Assembly: GCF_024679095.1 (NCBI RefSeq)
Contig: NC_066516.1
Coordinates: forward strand, 22,561,535 to 22,625,534
Direction of reading: 5' to 3'
Length of the DNA: 64,000 bases
Origin: Eriocheir sinensis
Taxonomy: Eukaryota; Arthropoda; Malacostraca; Decapoda; Varunidae
Within the stretch, counting starts at the first letter, position 1. Every line of letters begins with the position of its first letter. The notes beneath the pieces were generated by a model. It worked only from the letters and a program-made list of their open reading frames with translations. It did no database searches and was not told where the DNA came from. Shown here one piece after another: positions 39,190 to 51,409 of this stretch. The position numbers were made by a program, and so were the translations under genes.

Positions 39190-40395
39190 AGTCTCTAACA
39201 CCCTACACAGTGATTTTGTTAGCTAAAGCGGGAAGGAACACCCCACACCGCACACTTCGAACTCACTACTCCCTCCCTCAGTTACTCCTCCTCCTCCTCA
39301 TCATATACTTTTAACAGATGATGAAATTGTGTGTGTGTGTGGGGTGGAAAAGGGACCGACATACCCACGCACATCTCGGAACTTTAAACTCACTCCTCCT
39401 TCAGTTACTCCTCCTGCACTCCTCATGGTATATACTTTTAACAGATGATGAAATTGTCCGCAACACCCTATTGTGATTTTGTTAGCTAAAGCGAGGGTGG
39501 AAAAGGGACTGACATACCCAGGCCCATCTCGCAACTTTAAAAATCACTCCCTGTCCAGTTGCTCTTCCTCTACCCCTCATGGCACTTTTAACAGATGAGA
39601 AAATCGTGTCACCAGCACCCAATAGTGACTTTTTAAGCAAGGAGAGAAAGGAAAAGGGACTGACTTACCCACGCCCATCTCGGAACTTTAAGACTCACTC
39701 CTCCTCCTGTTACTCTTCCTCCACTCGTCATGATACTTTTAACAGATCAGAAAATAAAGTCTTCATCATCCTATATTGCTCTTGTTAGACGAGGAGAAGG
39801 AGGAAAAGGGGAAGTGAAGAATCGTGCAACTCGTAACCAAAAAACTCAGTCCCTGTCCAATTCCTCCTCCAATACTCACGTTACTTTTACCAGCGGAGAA
39901 AATAAAGGGATGTATTTTTTTATCTTTCGGCGCCCAAGCACACATATTAAACAAGGCTTTCGTAGGCGTTTTGGGCATTTCCAGGGGGTACTTTCATGGT
40001 CCTGGTGGTACTTTGACCTTTCTTCTGTACCATGAACCCATAACACCACTTATTAGAAGCCGATTGATCTCCTGTTTGGCCTTTGGAAATAGTTGGTGTG
40101 AGAGGTGAGAGCGTCTTATGATACCGACCAAAGTCTTCATCATCCTATACTGATCTTGTTAGACGAGGAGAGGAAGGAAAATGGGAAATGAAGAATCGTC
40201 CACTTCGGAACCAAAAAGCTCACGCCCTGTCCAGGTGCTCCTCCAATACTCACGTTACTTTTACCAGCGGAGAAAATAAAGTCTTCAACACCCTATAGGG
40301 AAAGGGGACTGAAAGGGCCACACACACCTTAGGACCTTGAAAACCTCCCCTCGTTAAGCCGCCCTTCCTCCGCCTCCCACGGCAGGAATGTAGGG
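39190..40395. repeat. Tandem array of ~151-bp unit, six to seven copies
   Basis: GGAAAAGGGACTGACATACC, then CCATCTCGGAACTTTAA, then ACTTTTAACAGATGA, then TATAGTGATTTTGTTAGC recur. The AAAAGGGA landmark lies near 39,348, 39,501, 39,652, 39,803, 40,177 and 40,299. The spacing is about 151 except for one gap of 374, which holds a 222-bp family B insertion. Confidence 0.88.
39908..40129 (+). mobile_element. Family B MITE-like element copy 4, inserted in a tandem array
   Basis: GGATGTATTTTTTTATCTTT CGGCGCCCAAG ... TTGGTGTGAGAGG, GCGTCTTATGATACCGACC. Neighbouring array units give the empty site (GAAAATAAAGTCTTC). AAAG at 39904-39907 and 40130-40133 then looks like a 4-bp target duplication (3 bp also possible). 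Length is 222 bp. Confidence 0.8.
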
Positions 40396-40489
40396 GCAGG
40401 AAGGGTCGGTTCACACCCTCGTTACCAGACTTTTTGTGAAGGTGGAAAGGGTCACGAAAATCCTACACTTGGCCACTCAGCCCCATCAC

Positions 40490-40692
40490 CAGCGTTGCCA
40501 AATTATCGTACTCATCGCTTTGCATTTTCGTAGCTTCTGACCGATAGCTATAGCCAAAAACACAAACCTCAATAAATAACAGTTTTAATGCTAACTTTGA
40601 TGATTTTCTGTCGTTATTTGTGTAGGTACGAAAGTCTGAGGCTTAAAAGATGATAAATACGTTGTGGTGAATACGATAATCCGGCAACGCTG
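40490..40692. mobile_element. Family C hAT-like MITE, copy 2, with perfect 8-bp target duplication
   Basis: The ends CAGCGTTGCC and GGCAACGCTG are perfect inverted repeats; similarity extends to about 23 bases (CAAATTATCGTACTC against GAATACGATAATCC). CCCATCAC flanks both sides (40482-40489 and 40693-40700). An 8-bp duplication and CAG-starting ends are hAT hallmarks. At 203 bp it is too short to encode transposase, so it is non-autonomous. Confidence 0.85.
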
Positions 40693-40799
40693 CCCATCAC
40701 CTTAAGCTCAGCCCTCGCGCCACGGAGCCCCTGCAGTAGAGCCTTGCAGTCCCTCAGTGCGGCCTCTTAGCAGCTTCAGGCGTCGTCCCAGTATGAAGA

Positions 40800-41400
40800 T
40801 GAAGCAGTGAGGTGGTGGTGGTGGTGGTGGTGGTTGTGTTTTGTGGAGCGGTATCCTTCCCCCACCTCAGCTATTGCTTCAACCCCCTCGCCCTCTTCTT
40901 TTCCTTACACCTCCTGTCTTGCACTTAACAGCCTCTCTCTCCTATTTTTTTTTTTTTTTTTGCTCGCGTTAATACTCTGTCCCACCCTCCTCCTCCTCCT
41001 CTTTCTCCTCCTCCTTCTCCTCTTCTTTCTCCACTTCTTCCGCCGCCTTCTCCTTCCTCCTTGCTGTTATCAAGTTTTCTTTCTACATTATCGCCCTTGT
41101 CCTCTTTTCCTCCTCCTCCTCCTCCTTCTCCTTCATCACTACCGCCATCACCACCACCATCCCGGCATCCCCTCCACAACCAACACCACCTCCACCTCCT
41201 TCCACTTAAGTTTTCTTCCTTCTCTTCTCCTCCTCCTCTTCTTGTCCCCTCCACAACCACCACCACCTCCACCTGCCTCCACTTAAGTTTTCTTCCTTTC
41301 CTTCCCCTCCTCCTCCTCCTCCTCCTCTTCTTGTTCGTTTCGCTATCTTTACTTCTTTTTTTTTCCTTCTCCTCGTCCTCCTCGTATGTCGTCGGCAAGT
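40800..41400. other. Low-complexity CCT/CAC-rich spacer, no gene
   Basis: (TGG)n at 40,812-40,834, then C/T-rich sequence. CACAACCACCACCACCTCCA, CTTCCACTTAAGTTTTCTTC-like phrases occur twice (near 41,176 and 41,250). Long frames are repeat-derived. Confidence 0.7.
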
Positions 41401-41521
41401 ACTACAAGGAGTCGTCTCTTCTCGCGTCTCGTTACCTACACATGCTCATAACACGGTAACGTCCCAGCGTGGGCAGCCCGGCCTCTCTTTCCCCGCGTGT
41501 TACAGTAGAAGATAAACTTTT

Positions 41522-41853
41522 GGACCGTATTATTAAACGTTTCGGCGTCCAAGCACACATACTTCACAAGGTTTTCGTCGACATCTTGAGCATCTCCTGA
41601 GGTTGTTTAATGACCCTGGTGGTAGTCTGACCCTTCTTTTACACCATGAACGTGACAAAATACTCATGAAAAAACGATTAATCACCTTGAGTCCATGAGG
41701 GGTGGAGGAGTCAATTAAGGCACTTTAGAACGATGTATTTTTCATCAACTCCTCAAAATATTCTTTTACTCTTCACTATTTGAGGGAGCAGCGCAAGAGG
41801 GCTTTTATATTCCTCTTTTCTTTCCTTAATCTGCCTCCTTTCCTGTAAGAAAA
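41522..41853 (+). mobile_element. Composite B+A element (B copy 5 with degraded A copy 11)
   Basis: Head GGACCGTATTATTAAACGTT TCGGCGTCCAAG, middle CCCTGGTGGTAGTCTGACCC, a diverged centre, then GGGAGCAGCGCAAGAGGGC, T-rich part, TGCCTCCTTTCCTGTAAG. Same arrangement as 31450-31724. Confidence 0.65.
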
Positions 41854-41869
41854 TATAGACCAAGACTAA

Positions 41870-43980
41870 CCTTATTACTCACGCAGGGCAGCCAAGAGTG
41901 TTTATAAGCTTAACATGTCGCGTCGTCCAGAGCAAGTGCCGATACCCTTGGCCCGCACGTAACCCTTTGAACGGGGAGGAAGCAAAGTGCCTCGGCTCGT
42001 TTTTTCCCTCGGTTGAATATCACTTTGTAAACTTAAAGGAAACTAAGCAACAGCCTCCGTCGCCGCCTTTGAGAGCCCCCGCGCCTGTCACGCACAGAGT
42101 TGAGGAGTAATCGTGTTTCCTTCACTAAGTCAAGCGTCGCGCCCCTAGAGAAGAGAGCCGCCGGTGTGTGCGTGCGTGCGTGCCTTGGCAGGGGCGCGGC
42201 GTGTCCTCATACCAGGGAGTACAAGCTTGAGGAAGGTCCTGTGACTGAAGATGATGGCGATAGTGATAACGAAAAAGCTTGAAAAGTTAAGATACAAAAC
42301 TGAGACGATATTGATAAGCGATAGAAAAAAAACCTGGTGATGAAAATAAGGAAAGAGAAAGTAAAAAATAAAATAGAAGAAGGGAAGAGGAAGAAGTAAA
42401 AAAAGTGAAAAATAAAAGGTAGATGCAAAACTAAGACGATACTTTTAAGCGGTAGAAAGAAAACCTAATGACGATAATTAGAAGAAAGAGGAAGAAAAAA
42501 AAAAGATGGTTACAAAAATAATAGTGAACGGCGGCGAAAAGAAAACTTATTAGCAACGACGATAAGAAGAGGAAGAAAAAAGTTACAAAAAAAAAAAGAG
42601 ATACAAGGATGAGACACTTCTGAAAGGCGGCAGAAAGAAAACCTATTAACGATGGTAAAAAGAGAGGAGTAAGTGAAGGAGTGAAAAGGAGTTAACGATA
42701 TACCACTGGAGGACGGGAGAAGAGAGGCAGGGAAGCGCAAGAAAGAAAAAAAGGGAGAGGAAAGAAAGGAGTATGTGAGGGCTAAGGTGAGAGAAGGTAA
42801 CCGGTCGACTAGCCAGGACAGACAGAACCCCCCTCCCCCCCCAGCATTGTTCTGTCTCTATCGCTTCATCTCCAGCGCTCGATAGTTTGAGGGACAAGGC
42901 AGCAATGTGGCGTTACTGATCTTTAACTAGTCCTCCGCGCTGCCTTCTTGCCACTTCTCTGTTCCCACTCTTAACTCAAACGGTGCGACTTAATTTATGT
43001 TTACCGCCTCTGCCAAACCTTCTCCCCGGTACACCTTATCCTCACCTATGCCCTTCTTCACTGCCAGCATCACTCCTCCTTTTTAAGCGGTGTTGTCACT
43101 CTGTATAGTGAGCAACATGTAGCGGCGAGCGCAGTCTGATCTTCATGTAGACCCTAGAAGAGAATGGAGATGATTCTGAAGTAACTTAAATGTCAGTAAA
43201 GCACCTTTCATTTGCTGTGAAAAGTTACTTATAAAATGCAGATTGCGACTCGGTGTTGGGGAAAATCTCAACAAAATTACGTGTCTTTTGATCGCATCTA
43301 GAAAAGTAAAACAAATAAACATTCCTTTGTAGTCACATTGCAACATGAAAGGTCGATTGATGTAGTTTGTTTCATCTGATTAGACCTTAAATAAGCATGT
43401 TTCTTGCGGCACGATAATACATCAAGGCCACAGTGTTCCTTTTCATCGGGAAGAGCGGATCAAAGCGCCGCTGCCCCACCTGTAGGGTCTCTGTTTCCTA
43501 ACGAGTACAGCAACAGCAGCAGCAGCCTCTGGAGCAGCCCCTCATGCCGTCCGTCACCCGAAGAACAAACAGACGGCAGGGGAGGGCTTGCCTTGCTGCT
43601 CTTCCGTGTCTCGGCACCAGACCTCTTCAGTCCAATTTCATTTTGCTTACAATCATCCTTCATCGTTTTGTTCATTCTAAATCAATACATAACTTGTTTC
43701 ACACGTAAATATATTTTGGAAAGACATTTGAAAGACGGAGTTCGAGCTAGAGAGAAACGAAAATATTAAAGAACGGAAACTCGAGTTGAAGGAATAAGCT
43801 GTGATACTTGATGAGGGTAGAGGCACGCGTGCTGCTGCAGCGTCACGGCGAATTATTTACACGTCACGGAGGCGTAAACACGCGTCCCAGGCACCACTGA
43901 GGGGACTGTAATACACTTCCTGAGGGGGAGCCACACGTGTGCAGGGCCGGCAAGCAGTGTTTACCTGCTTGGCTGACGTA
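41870..43980. other. Intron 2 unique sequence with a degenerate A-rich repeat
   Basis: 42,285-42,660 holds about four diverged copies of a unit with ACAAAACTAAGACGATA, then GGTAGAAAGAAAACCTAATG, then purine-rich spacer. The rest (41,880-42,280; 42,880-43,980) is unique with no recognised gene. Confidence 0.55.
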
Positions 43981-44010
43981 CACACGATTCCAAGTTAGTG
44001 AACTGTTACA

Positions 44011-44189
<179 letters not shown>

Positions 44190-44362
44190 TGGGTATACTC
44201 CAATGGTTTGCACCGTGATATTATTTATTCCCGTTCATTTCTAACCAAATATCCTCTGCAGTAAGTGGTGTGCAGGATGCGTACTCTGTTTTATCCCTTT
44301 TGTATAATGTTCATTTCTCATCACATATCCTCAGCACCGTAGAGCAGCAGCGTTGAGGCATT

Positions 44363-44580
44363 GGGTCATATTCTTCAACACTTCGGCGCCCAAACGTGCA
44401 AATTTGACAAAACTTTCATAGGATTTCTAGGCATTTTGACGGGTAGTTTTATGAGCCTGATAGTAGTTTGACCCTTCTTCTGTACCATGAATCTGAAAAA
44501 AATTATTAGAACCTGATCGATTTCCTTTCCGACCTTTGTAAATAGCTGGTGTGAGAGGCGGAAGTGTCTGATAATACCAC
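44363..44580 (+). mobile_element. Family B MITE-like element copy 6, next to Neto exon c acceptor
   Basis: GGGTCATATTCTTCAACACT TCGGCGCCCAAACGTG ... GTGTCTGATAATACCAC. It ends about 32 bases before the exon c acceptor, so it occupies the usual branch-point zone. Confidence 0.75.
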
Positions 44581-44612
44581 ACTATGTCCCTGTGTGTTCT
44601 GCCCCCTACCAG

Positions 44613-44773
44613 GCACCCCGCGGCCGGAGGTGGCGCCGTGCCAGTTCGAGATGTCTGGGCTGCAGGGCCTCATCTCCAACGAGAACATCACGGAGGAGCG
44701 GCTCAACTACACCATCACCTACAACTACCCCATCGACTGCACGTGGGTGGTGCGGGTGAGGCCCAACGAGAAG
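44613..44773 (+). CDS. Neto: Neto exon c: start of CUB domain 2
   Basis: Acceptor GCCCCCTACCAG, donor GAGAAG|GTGAGC. The two leading bases complete the split Gly codon from exon b, and the exon ends on a whole codon. It encodes residues 141-194. CUB2 starts at C150 (PCQFEMSG); the second cysteine is C183 in YPIDCTWVVRVRP, a standard CUB strand. N-glycosylation sites NIT and NYT lie between them. Length is 161 bases, so skipping would shift the frame. In Neto proteins, CUB2 is extracellular and takes part in receptor contacts; that role is family knowledge, not shown by this sequence. Confidence 0.92.
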
Positions 44774-45846
44774 GTGAGCCGCCGCGGGGAGGGTCATGAT
44801 GAAAAACTCTGCGGGGAGTGTCTTTCATGTTTCACTTTACCTGGTGTGGTTAGCCATGGGAGGGTCTTGATTTGCTCTCCTCTCCCGCTCTTTTCCTCTG
44901 ATTCTATCCTATCCTCGTCCCCTCGTTCTTACCCGCCCTTTAACTTTCTCTGCTGTCCTCGTCTGATCCTCTGCTACTGACGTCCTATCTTTCTTTGCCG
45001 CACTTTCTTTTTCCTATGTCGTCCTCGTCCTGTGATCCTCTCCTATTATTTTTCCCTCCTTCTTTACCGCCCTTATCCTTTCCTTTGCCTCCCTCGTCCT
45101 CTGATCCTCTGCTATCCTCATCTTACTATCCTACTATTCTACAATGCTACTATCCTACTACCCTTCTCCTCTACCGCCCAACCATCGTCCCTTCCTCCTT
45201 TCTACCACCCTCATCCCTGCTTATCTGTCACCCTTGTACCTTCTTTTTGTTTTTAATTTCCAGACACACACAACGGTTGCAGTTTATAGCATTCAAACCC
45301 AGCCTGTCAACACGTACGGAGGCCTACCTTTCGTATGCCAGCCAAACGAAGAGCAGGCTACCAGTGGACGGAGTAGTCTGTCGTATTGACTATTGTATTT
45401 AGTTTATTTTTAGTCCACGCAGAGTTGCAGCTTATCATTTCTCCGTTCAGACCGTAAAACATCCCTCCCCACCCCTAACCTAACCCTGGCCATCAGGAAG
45501 TGTCAATAATGAGTCTCTGAAGTGCCATCACTCACTCATTTTCTTTGTTCTGCGTCCCTCTCCGTCTGTCGTAATAATGAGCGCGGCGTATTCCGGGCAC
45601 ATTGAAGAGATAACGATCCTTTTTACACTTCTTTTTACGCTTCTTCATCTGTGTCATTCGCACTAAGGACAAGACGATTAGTATCCACGAACGGGGAATA
45701 GTTTGAGTGAAGTTGATTATTCAGTCAGTCATTTAGTGAAGTTAGTGAAGTCAACGAGTAAAGTGAATTAACTCTTTAAAGCCTTCACGTTGTTGAGAGG
45801 CGCGAGGGAGATCTTCAGAAGGGACGTTGACATGGTGGGACAAGGG

Positions 45847-46005
45847 TGAGTGTTGACGAGTGTTGCGAGTGTTGGTAACTGTTGGTGAGTGTTGACGAGT
45901 CTTGCGAGTGTTGGTAACTGTTGGTGAGTGTTGACGAGTGTTGCGAGTGTTGGTAACTGTTGGTGATTGTTGACGAGTGTTGGTGAGTGTTAGTGAGTGA
46001 CGCGA
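45847..46005. repeat. 48-bp minisatellite, three to four copies
   Basis: GAGTGTTGACGAGTGTTGCG, then AGTGTTGGTAACTGTTGGT repeated, in Neto intron 3. Confidence 0.88.
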
Positions 46006-46067
46006 GTAGGAAGGCGGAGAGCAAACAGTGTGACGCGGGAGAGAGTGACAAAAGGCGACTTTAATAC

Positions 46068-46070
<3 letters not shown>

Positions 46071-46147
<77 letters not shown>
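46071..46147. repeat. (GA)n microsatellite
   Basis: About 77 bases of AG, in Neto intron 3. Confidence 0.96.
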
Positions 46148-46149
<2 letters not shown>

Positions 46150-46239
46150 CCAAAGTAGGCCTGAAAAAAAAATTGGGAGACATCTTGAGAGTAAAAAAGG
46201 AAGCGAAAGACATGAGGAAAGCGTTACTCCTTTTTTCTC

Positions 46240-47260
46240 TTCATTTATCTCCTCCTCCTCCTCCTCCTCCTCCTCCTCCTCCTCTACTTTCCTAATCTTT
46301 ATACTATTCTTTCAAGTTCCTCTTATTTCGTTTGCTCTTCTTCCTCCTCCTTCTCCTCCTTTTCCTCCTCTTCTTTCCTTATCCATTTAATATTTTGTTA
46401 TGTTCCTCTTTTTATCGCCTTCTGCTTCTTCCTTCTCCTCTTCTTTCTCTCCTTTTCATATCCCTATACAATTTTGCTCTTTCCTTTTTCTTATCGTCTT
46501 CTACATCCTCCTCCTCCTCCTCCTCCTCCTCCTCCTCCTCCTCCTCCTCCTCCTCTGATACGTACCCTTCTGCCTCCCTCCTCCTCCTCTCTATCTCCTC
46601 ATCCTTCTCCCTTCCTGTCAATATTTCTTCCTCCCTATCTCCCTCCCTCATTCCCTCCTCTCCCTCCCTCCCTCCCCTCCTCCCTCCCTCCCTCCTCCTC
46701 TCCCCTCCTCCTCCTACACTCCCCTCTCCTCTCTATCTCCTCCTCCTTCTCTCCCTTCCCGTCCCTATATTTCTTCCTCCCTATCTCCCTCCCCTCCCTT
46801 CCCCTCCTCTTCCTTCCTTCCCCTCCCCTCCCCTCCTCCTACACTCCCCTCTACTCTCTATCTCCTCATCCTTCTCTCCCTTCCCGTCCCTATATTTCTT
46901 CCTCCCTAACCTCTCCTCCCTATCTCCCTCCCCTCCCTTCCCCTTCTCTCCCCTCCCCTCTACTCTCTATCTCCTCCTCCTCTCCCTTCCCGTCCCTATA
47001 TTCCTTCCTCCCTAACCTCTCCTCCCTATCTCCCTCCCCTCTCTTCCTCTTCTCCCTCCCCTCCCCTCCTCTCCTCCTCCCTTCCTCCTATATTCCTTCC
47101 TCCCTAACCTCCTCCTATCTCCTCCCTCCTTCTCTCCCTCTCTCCTCTATCTCCTCCTCCTCTCCTTCCCGTCCCTATATTCATTCCTACCTCACCTCTC
47201 CTCCCTATCTCCTCCCTCTCTTCCTCTCCCTCCCTCCCTCCTCTCCCCCTCCCTCCTGCC
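46240..47260. repeat. Pyrimidine region with (CCT)n and a ~100-130-bp minisatellite
   Basis: (CCT)n at 46,249-46,284 and 46,507-46,556. From about 46,610 the phrases CTCTCTATCTCCTCCTCC, TTCCCGTCCCTATATTTCTT and CCTCCCTATCTCCCTCCC recur five or six times. Ser/Pro/Leu frames are repeat-derived. Confidence 0.82.
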
Positions 47261-47527
47261 CTCCGTTTTAGTCTGTCACTCTTTCCCTCTGGTCCTCATT
47301 TATTTTTTTCCTGTAATCCTAGTTTTTTTTTTCCTTTTCCCTCATCTGCATTTTTTTATATCCCGTTTCTTATGTCTGTCTTTGTCACTTTGCACGTTTT
47401 TTTTTTTTTTGTTGTTGTTTTTTGTTTTTGTTTTTTTAGGTAAGCTCACACCTGGCCGCCGATTCCTTTACCTCCTTTGTTTGTTTGTTTGTTTTTTTGT
47501 TTTACTCCACACAAAGTTTTTTTTTTT

Positions 47528-48150
47528 TCTCTGCGACATACCTTCTCACTTCCGTCCTCCCTCCTCCTTTTCCAGTCTCCCTCTCCGCTCTCCTTTCCTT
47601 TCTTCCTTCTCTCTCTCTCTCTCTCCACTCTATTTTTTTTTTCTTTTTTTTATTCTCGCCGACACACCCACACTTCCTTCCTCCTCTTCTTCCTGTCTTC
47701 CTCTCCGCTCTCCTTTCCTCCCTTCCTTCCTTCTTTCATTTTCACTCCACTCTATTTTTTTTTTTTTTTTATTCTCTCCGACACACCTTCTCACTTCCTT
47801 CCTCCTCTTCAAGTCCCTCCCTCCGCTCTCCTTTCCTTCCTTCCTTCCTTCTTTCATTTTCACTCCACTCTATTTTTTTTTTTTTTATTCTCTCCGACAC
47901 ACCTTCTCACTTCCTTCCTCCTCTTCAAGTCCCTCCCTCCGCTCTCCTTTCCTTCCTTCCTTCCTTCCTTCTTTTCTTTCTTTTTTCTCGACCACATCCA
48001 AAACTTTCTTCCTTTCCTTCCCTACTTCCTTCCCGCCCTCCTTTCCTGCCTTCCCTTCATCCCACTTTCCATTCCTCCCTTCCTTTCTTCTTTCCTTCTC
48101 ACTCCACAGTATTTTTTTTTATTCTCTCAACGACATACTCACATATACTT
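47528..48150. repeat. Pyrimidine minisatellite, ~117-bp unit, about five copies
   Basis: ATTCTCTCCGACACACCTTC, then TCACTTCCTTCCTCC, then CTCCCTCCGCTCTCCTTTCC, then CATTTTCACTCCACTCTA and a T-run recur. The two middle copies are almost identical. Confidence 0.87.
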
Positions 48151-48333
48151 CTTTTCTCCTCATCCAGTATTCCTTCTCTCCCTCCCGTCCTCCTTTGCTT
48201 CCTCCCGCTCTCTTTCCTCCTCCGTTTTCTTCTCTTCCCGCCATGACGCTTAACCTTATTCTTTTTTTTCTGCTTTTTAACTCTTACGATAACATTTTAG
48301 ACACTTCAATGAATGCTCGAGGCCCTATATTGA

Positions 48334-48336
<3 letters not shown>

Positions 48337-48412
<76 letters not shown>
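48337..48412. repeat. (CT)n microsatellite
   Basis: About 76 bases of CT, in Neto intron 3. Confidence 0.96.
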
Positions 48413-48414
<2 letters not shown>

Positions 48415-48709
48415 TTCGCGTCTCCTGTCAAGTCTACTATTGTTTTTTTTCTTTATTTTGGCTTAACTTTTTTTTTCTTTTCTTTTTTTTTCTTAGTGGA
48501 AGGTCAATTTTTTTGTCTTCGTTTTTTGCATCTCATTTCTTCCCGTTTTCTTCTTTGCTGTCAGCGGGGCACCCACACCTTCGTTTTCTTTTTCCCGTTT
48601 TCTTTTCGTTTTCTCTTCCTTCGCCGAGTTCCATCTCCATCTTTTTCACCCCCATTAGTCTTCTGCTTTCTATATTAAAATTTTCTAGGCTATATTTTTT
48701 TTCTTTTTC

Positions 48710-49311
48710 CCGGCCTCCTCCTCCTCCTCCTCCTCCTCCTCCTGTCACCTTCCTAACCCTTCCTCTCCTCTTTAAATATGCTTCTTTTTTAGTTCCCTCC
48801 TCCTCCTCCTCCTCCTCCTCCCACTCGTCGGTAAATTTGCTTCTTTCTGAATTTCCTCCTCCTCCTCCTCCTCCTCCTCCTCCTGATCACCCCAGCCTTG
48901 ATTAAGAGCTGAGCCTCTCCTTCATTTCTTCCTCTTCTATCTCCCTCCCTTTTTACCTCCACCCCTCCCTTCCTTTCTCCTCTTTACTTCCTTTCCTCCC
49001 TCCCTCCCTTCTTTCCTTCCTTCCGTTTTACCTTCCTTCCTTCCTTCCTTCCTCCTCTTTACTTCCCTCTCTCCCTTCTTCTCTTCCTCCCTTCCTTACT
49101 TGCTTCTTACCTCTCTCACTCATTTTTCCTCCCTGTTTTATTTCCTTCCCTCCTTCCTCCTTACCTTCCACTCATTCCCTCCCTTTTTTTTCCTACCTTC
49201 CTTCTTACCTCCATCTCTTCTTCCATCCTTCCTTCCTTCCTCAATACCTTCCATCCTTCCCCCTCTTTCCCTTTCTTCCCTCCTTCCATCCTCCTTCCCT
49301 TCCACCCTCTC
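48710..49311. other. (CCT)n- and CCTT-rich spacer, no gene
   Basis: Three (CCT)n runs (48,716-48,742; 48,799-48,822; 48,855-48,884), then CCTTCCTT sequence. Nothing coding. Confidence 0.7.
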
Positions 49312-49467
<156 letters not shown>

Positions 49468-49598
49468 GTGTATGTGTATTAGAATATGAATACGAATACA
49501 CCCAAGTACGGTATTCGGATGCATTCGAATTCAAATACCGAATACGAATACTCCATCGCTGCTCCCGTCGAATTCTAACCCTGTTCTTCGTCTTTCAG

Positions 49599-49968
<370 letters not shown>

Positions 49969-50200
49969 TCTTTAGTAACAATAACGTGGCTGATTTGTCT
50001 TTTTTGACCCCGTTTTTCAAGGCTCAGTTAATTGGTTTTGTTAATTTTCTATATCACTTTTTGCGACTGAGTTTGTAATAATTATGTCAACTGAACTGCG
50101 AACATTCCCCAACACTTCTAACTCACTCCGTCCCAAATATGAAGTTAAAAAGCCAAACTTGCCACATAACAATACTAATATAAGACGTTTAAAAATGGCG

Positions 50201-50202
<2 letters not shown>

Positions 50203-50246
<44 letters not shown>

Positions 50247-50252
50247 TGTGTG
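50203..50252. repeat. (GT)n microsatellite near the 5' end of Neto intron 4
   Basis: About 50 bases of GT, 364 bases after exon d. Complementary to the (AC)n at 54411-54463 at the other end of the same intron. Confidence 0.94.
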
Positions 50253-50499
50253 GGTGGGTGTGTCATAAGGTCTGATCGCAATTCCAGAACTTGATCGAAC
50301 CGTGGCGTGTTAATGTGTGTTTTGAGGAGGCTTTCCCTGATTATTTTTTTGCGGCATCGATGTTAGGCGTAGTAGCAGGCAGCAGGTGACGAAGGCGAGA
50401 AAGAGCCTGATTAATAGAGAGTGGGAGGGAGAGGAAGGGGAAGAGGAGGGGAGGATGCCAATGAGGAGGAGGTGAAGGGATGGTGTTGAGACTACGGCT

Positions 50500-51150
50500 G
50501 ATGATGAGTGATGGTGATGACGGGATGATGAAGTTAGGGGGTGAAGGGGGCGAAGAAGGGAAGTCGGAGTTCGTAGAGGTGATGGGGTGACAAGTGATAG
50601 AGTGATGGGATGATGAAAAAGGTATACAAATGAGTGATGTGTGAAGGGAGGAGAGGATTTAACGGTGAAGGGAACGAGTGATAGGGTGAAAGGGTGAGGA
50701 AAAAGATAGAGGTGAGTGATGGGTGAAGGGGTGACGAAGCTACGGGGTGAAGGGATCAAGGAAGGGAAGCTAGAGCGCGTAGAGATGAAAGGGTGACAAG
50801 CGATACTGAATAATGGGGTGAAAGAGTGGGGATAAGATAGAGGTGAGTGATGGCTGATGGGGTGACGAAACTCAGGGGTGAAGGAGGCGAGAAAACAGTC
50901 AGAGCACGTAGAAGTGATGGGGTGACAGGTAAAAGTGTGATGGGTTGATGAAACAGGTAGAAGTGAGAGATGGGGTGAGGAGGTGAAAGAAAGTAAAGGG
51001 TTAGGTTAGGGGTGAAGGAGACGAAAAGAGAAGTCAGTGAAAGGGTGACAAGTGGTGCTGAGTGACGGGGTGAAAGAGTAACAAAACAGGTTGAGGTATG
51101 TGACGGGGTGATGAGGTGATGAGGAGAGGGAGGAAGGGTGAGCCAGACAG
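50500..51150. repeat. Degenerate GTGA-rich minisatellite, ~115-130-bp unit
   Basis: GGGGTGACAAGTGATAGAGT, then GATGAAAAAGGTAGAGGTGA, then GTGATGGGGTGACGAA recur about five times with many changes. Confidence 0.75.
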
Positions 51151-51321
51151 AGTACACACACCCCATCCCGCCCCTTAACTCCAACCTCCCGTCACCCCGT
51201 CCCAGATATATTTTTTAATCAAGGGTTTAGTAATAGGAGGAGGTTAGTGAAGAACGTACAGGTGGGGGAGAAGAAAAGGCGATAGGAGTGTACAGTTGTA
51301 TGATGGAGGCTCACTGATTGT

Positions 51322-51408
51322 TCTTTTTTTTTACAACAAAGGAGACAGCTGAAGGGCACAAAAAAGGAAACAATAACAAAAAAAAAGACCGCTACTCGCT
51401 GCTCCTAG
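51322..51408 (-). mobile_element. Family A dispersed element, copy 12
   Basis: + strand: T-run, ACAACAAAGGAGACAGCTGA, AGGGCACA, A-rich centre, AGACCGCTACTCGCTGCTCC. Near consensus. Confidence 0.85.
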
Positions 51409-51409
51409 A

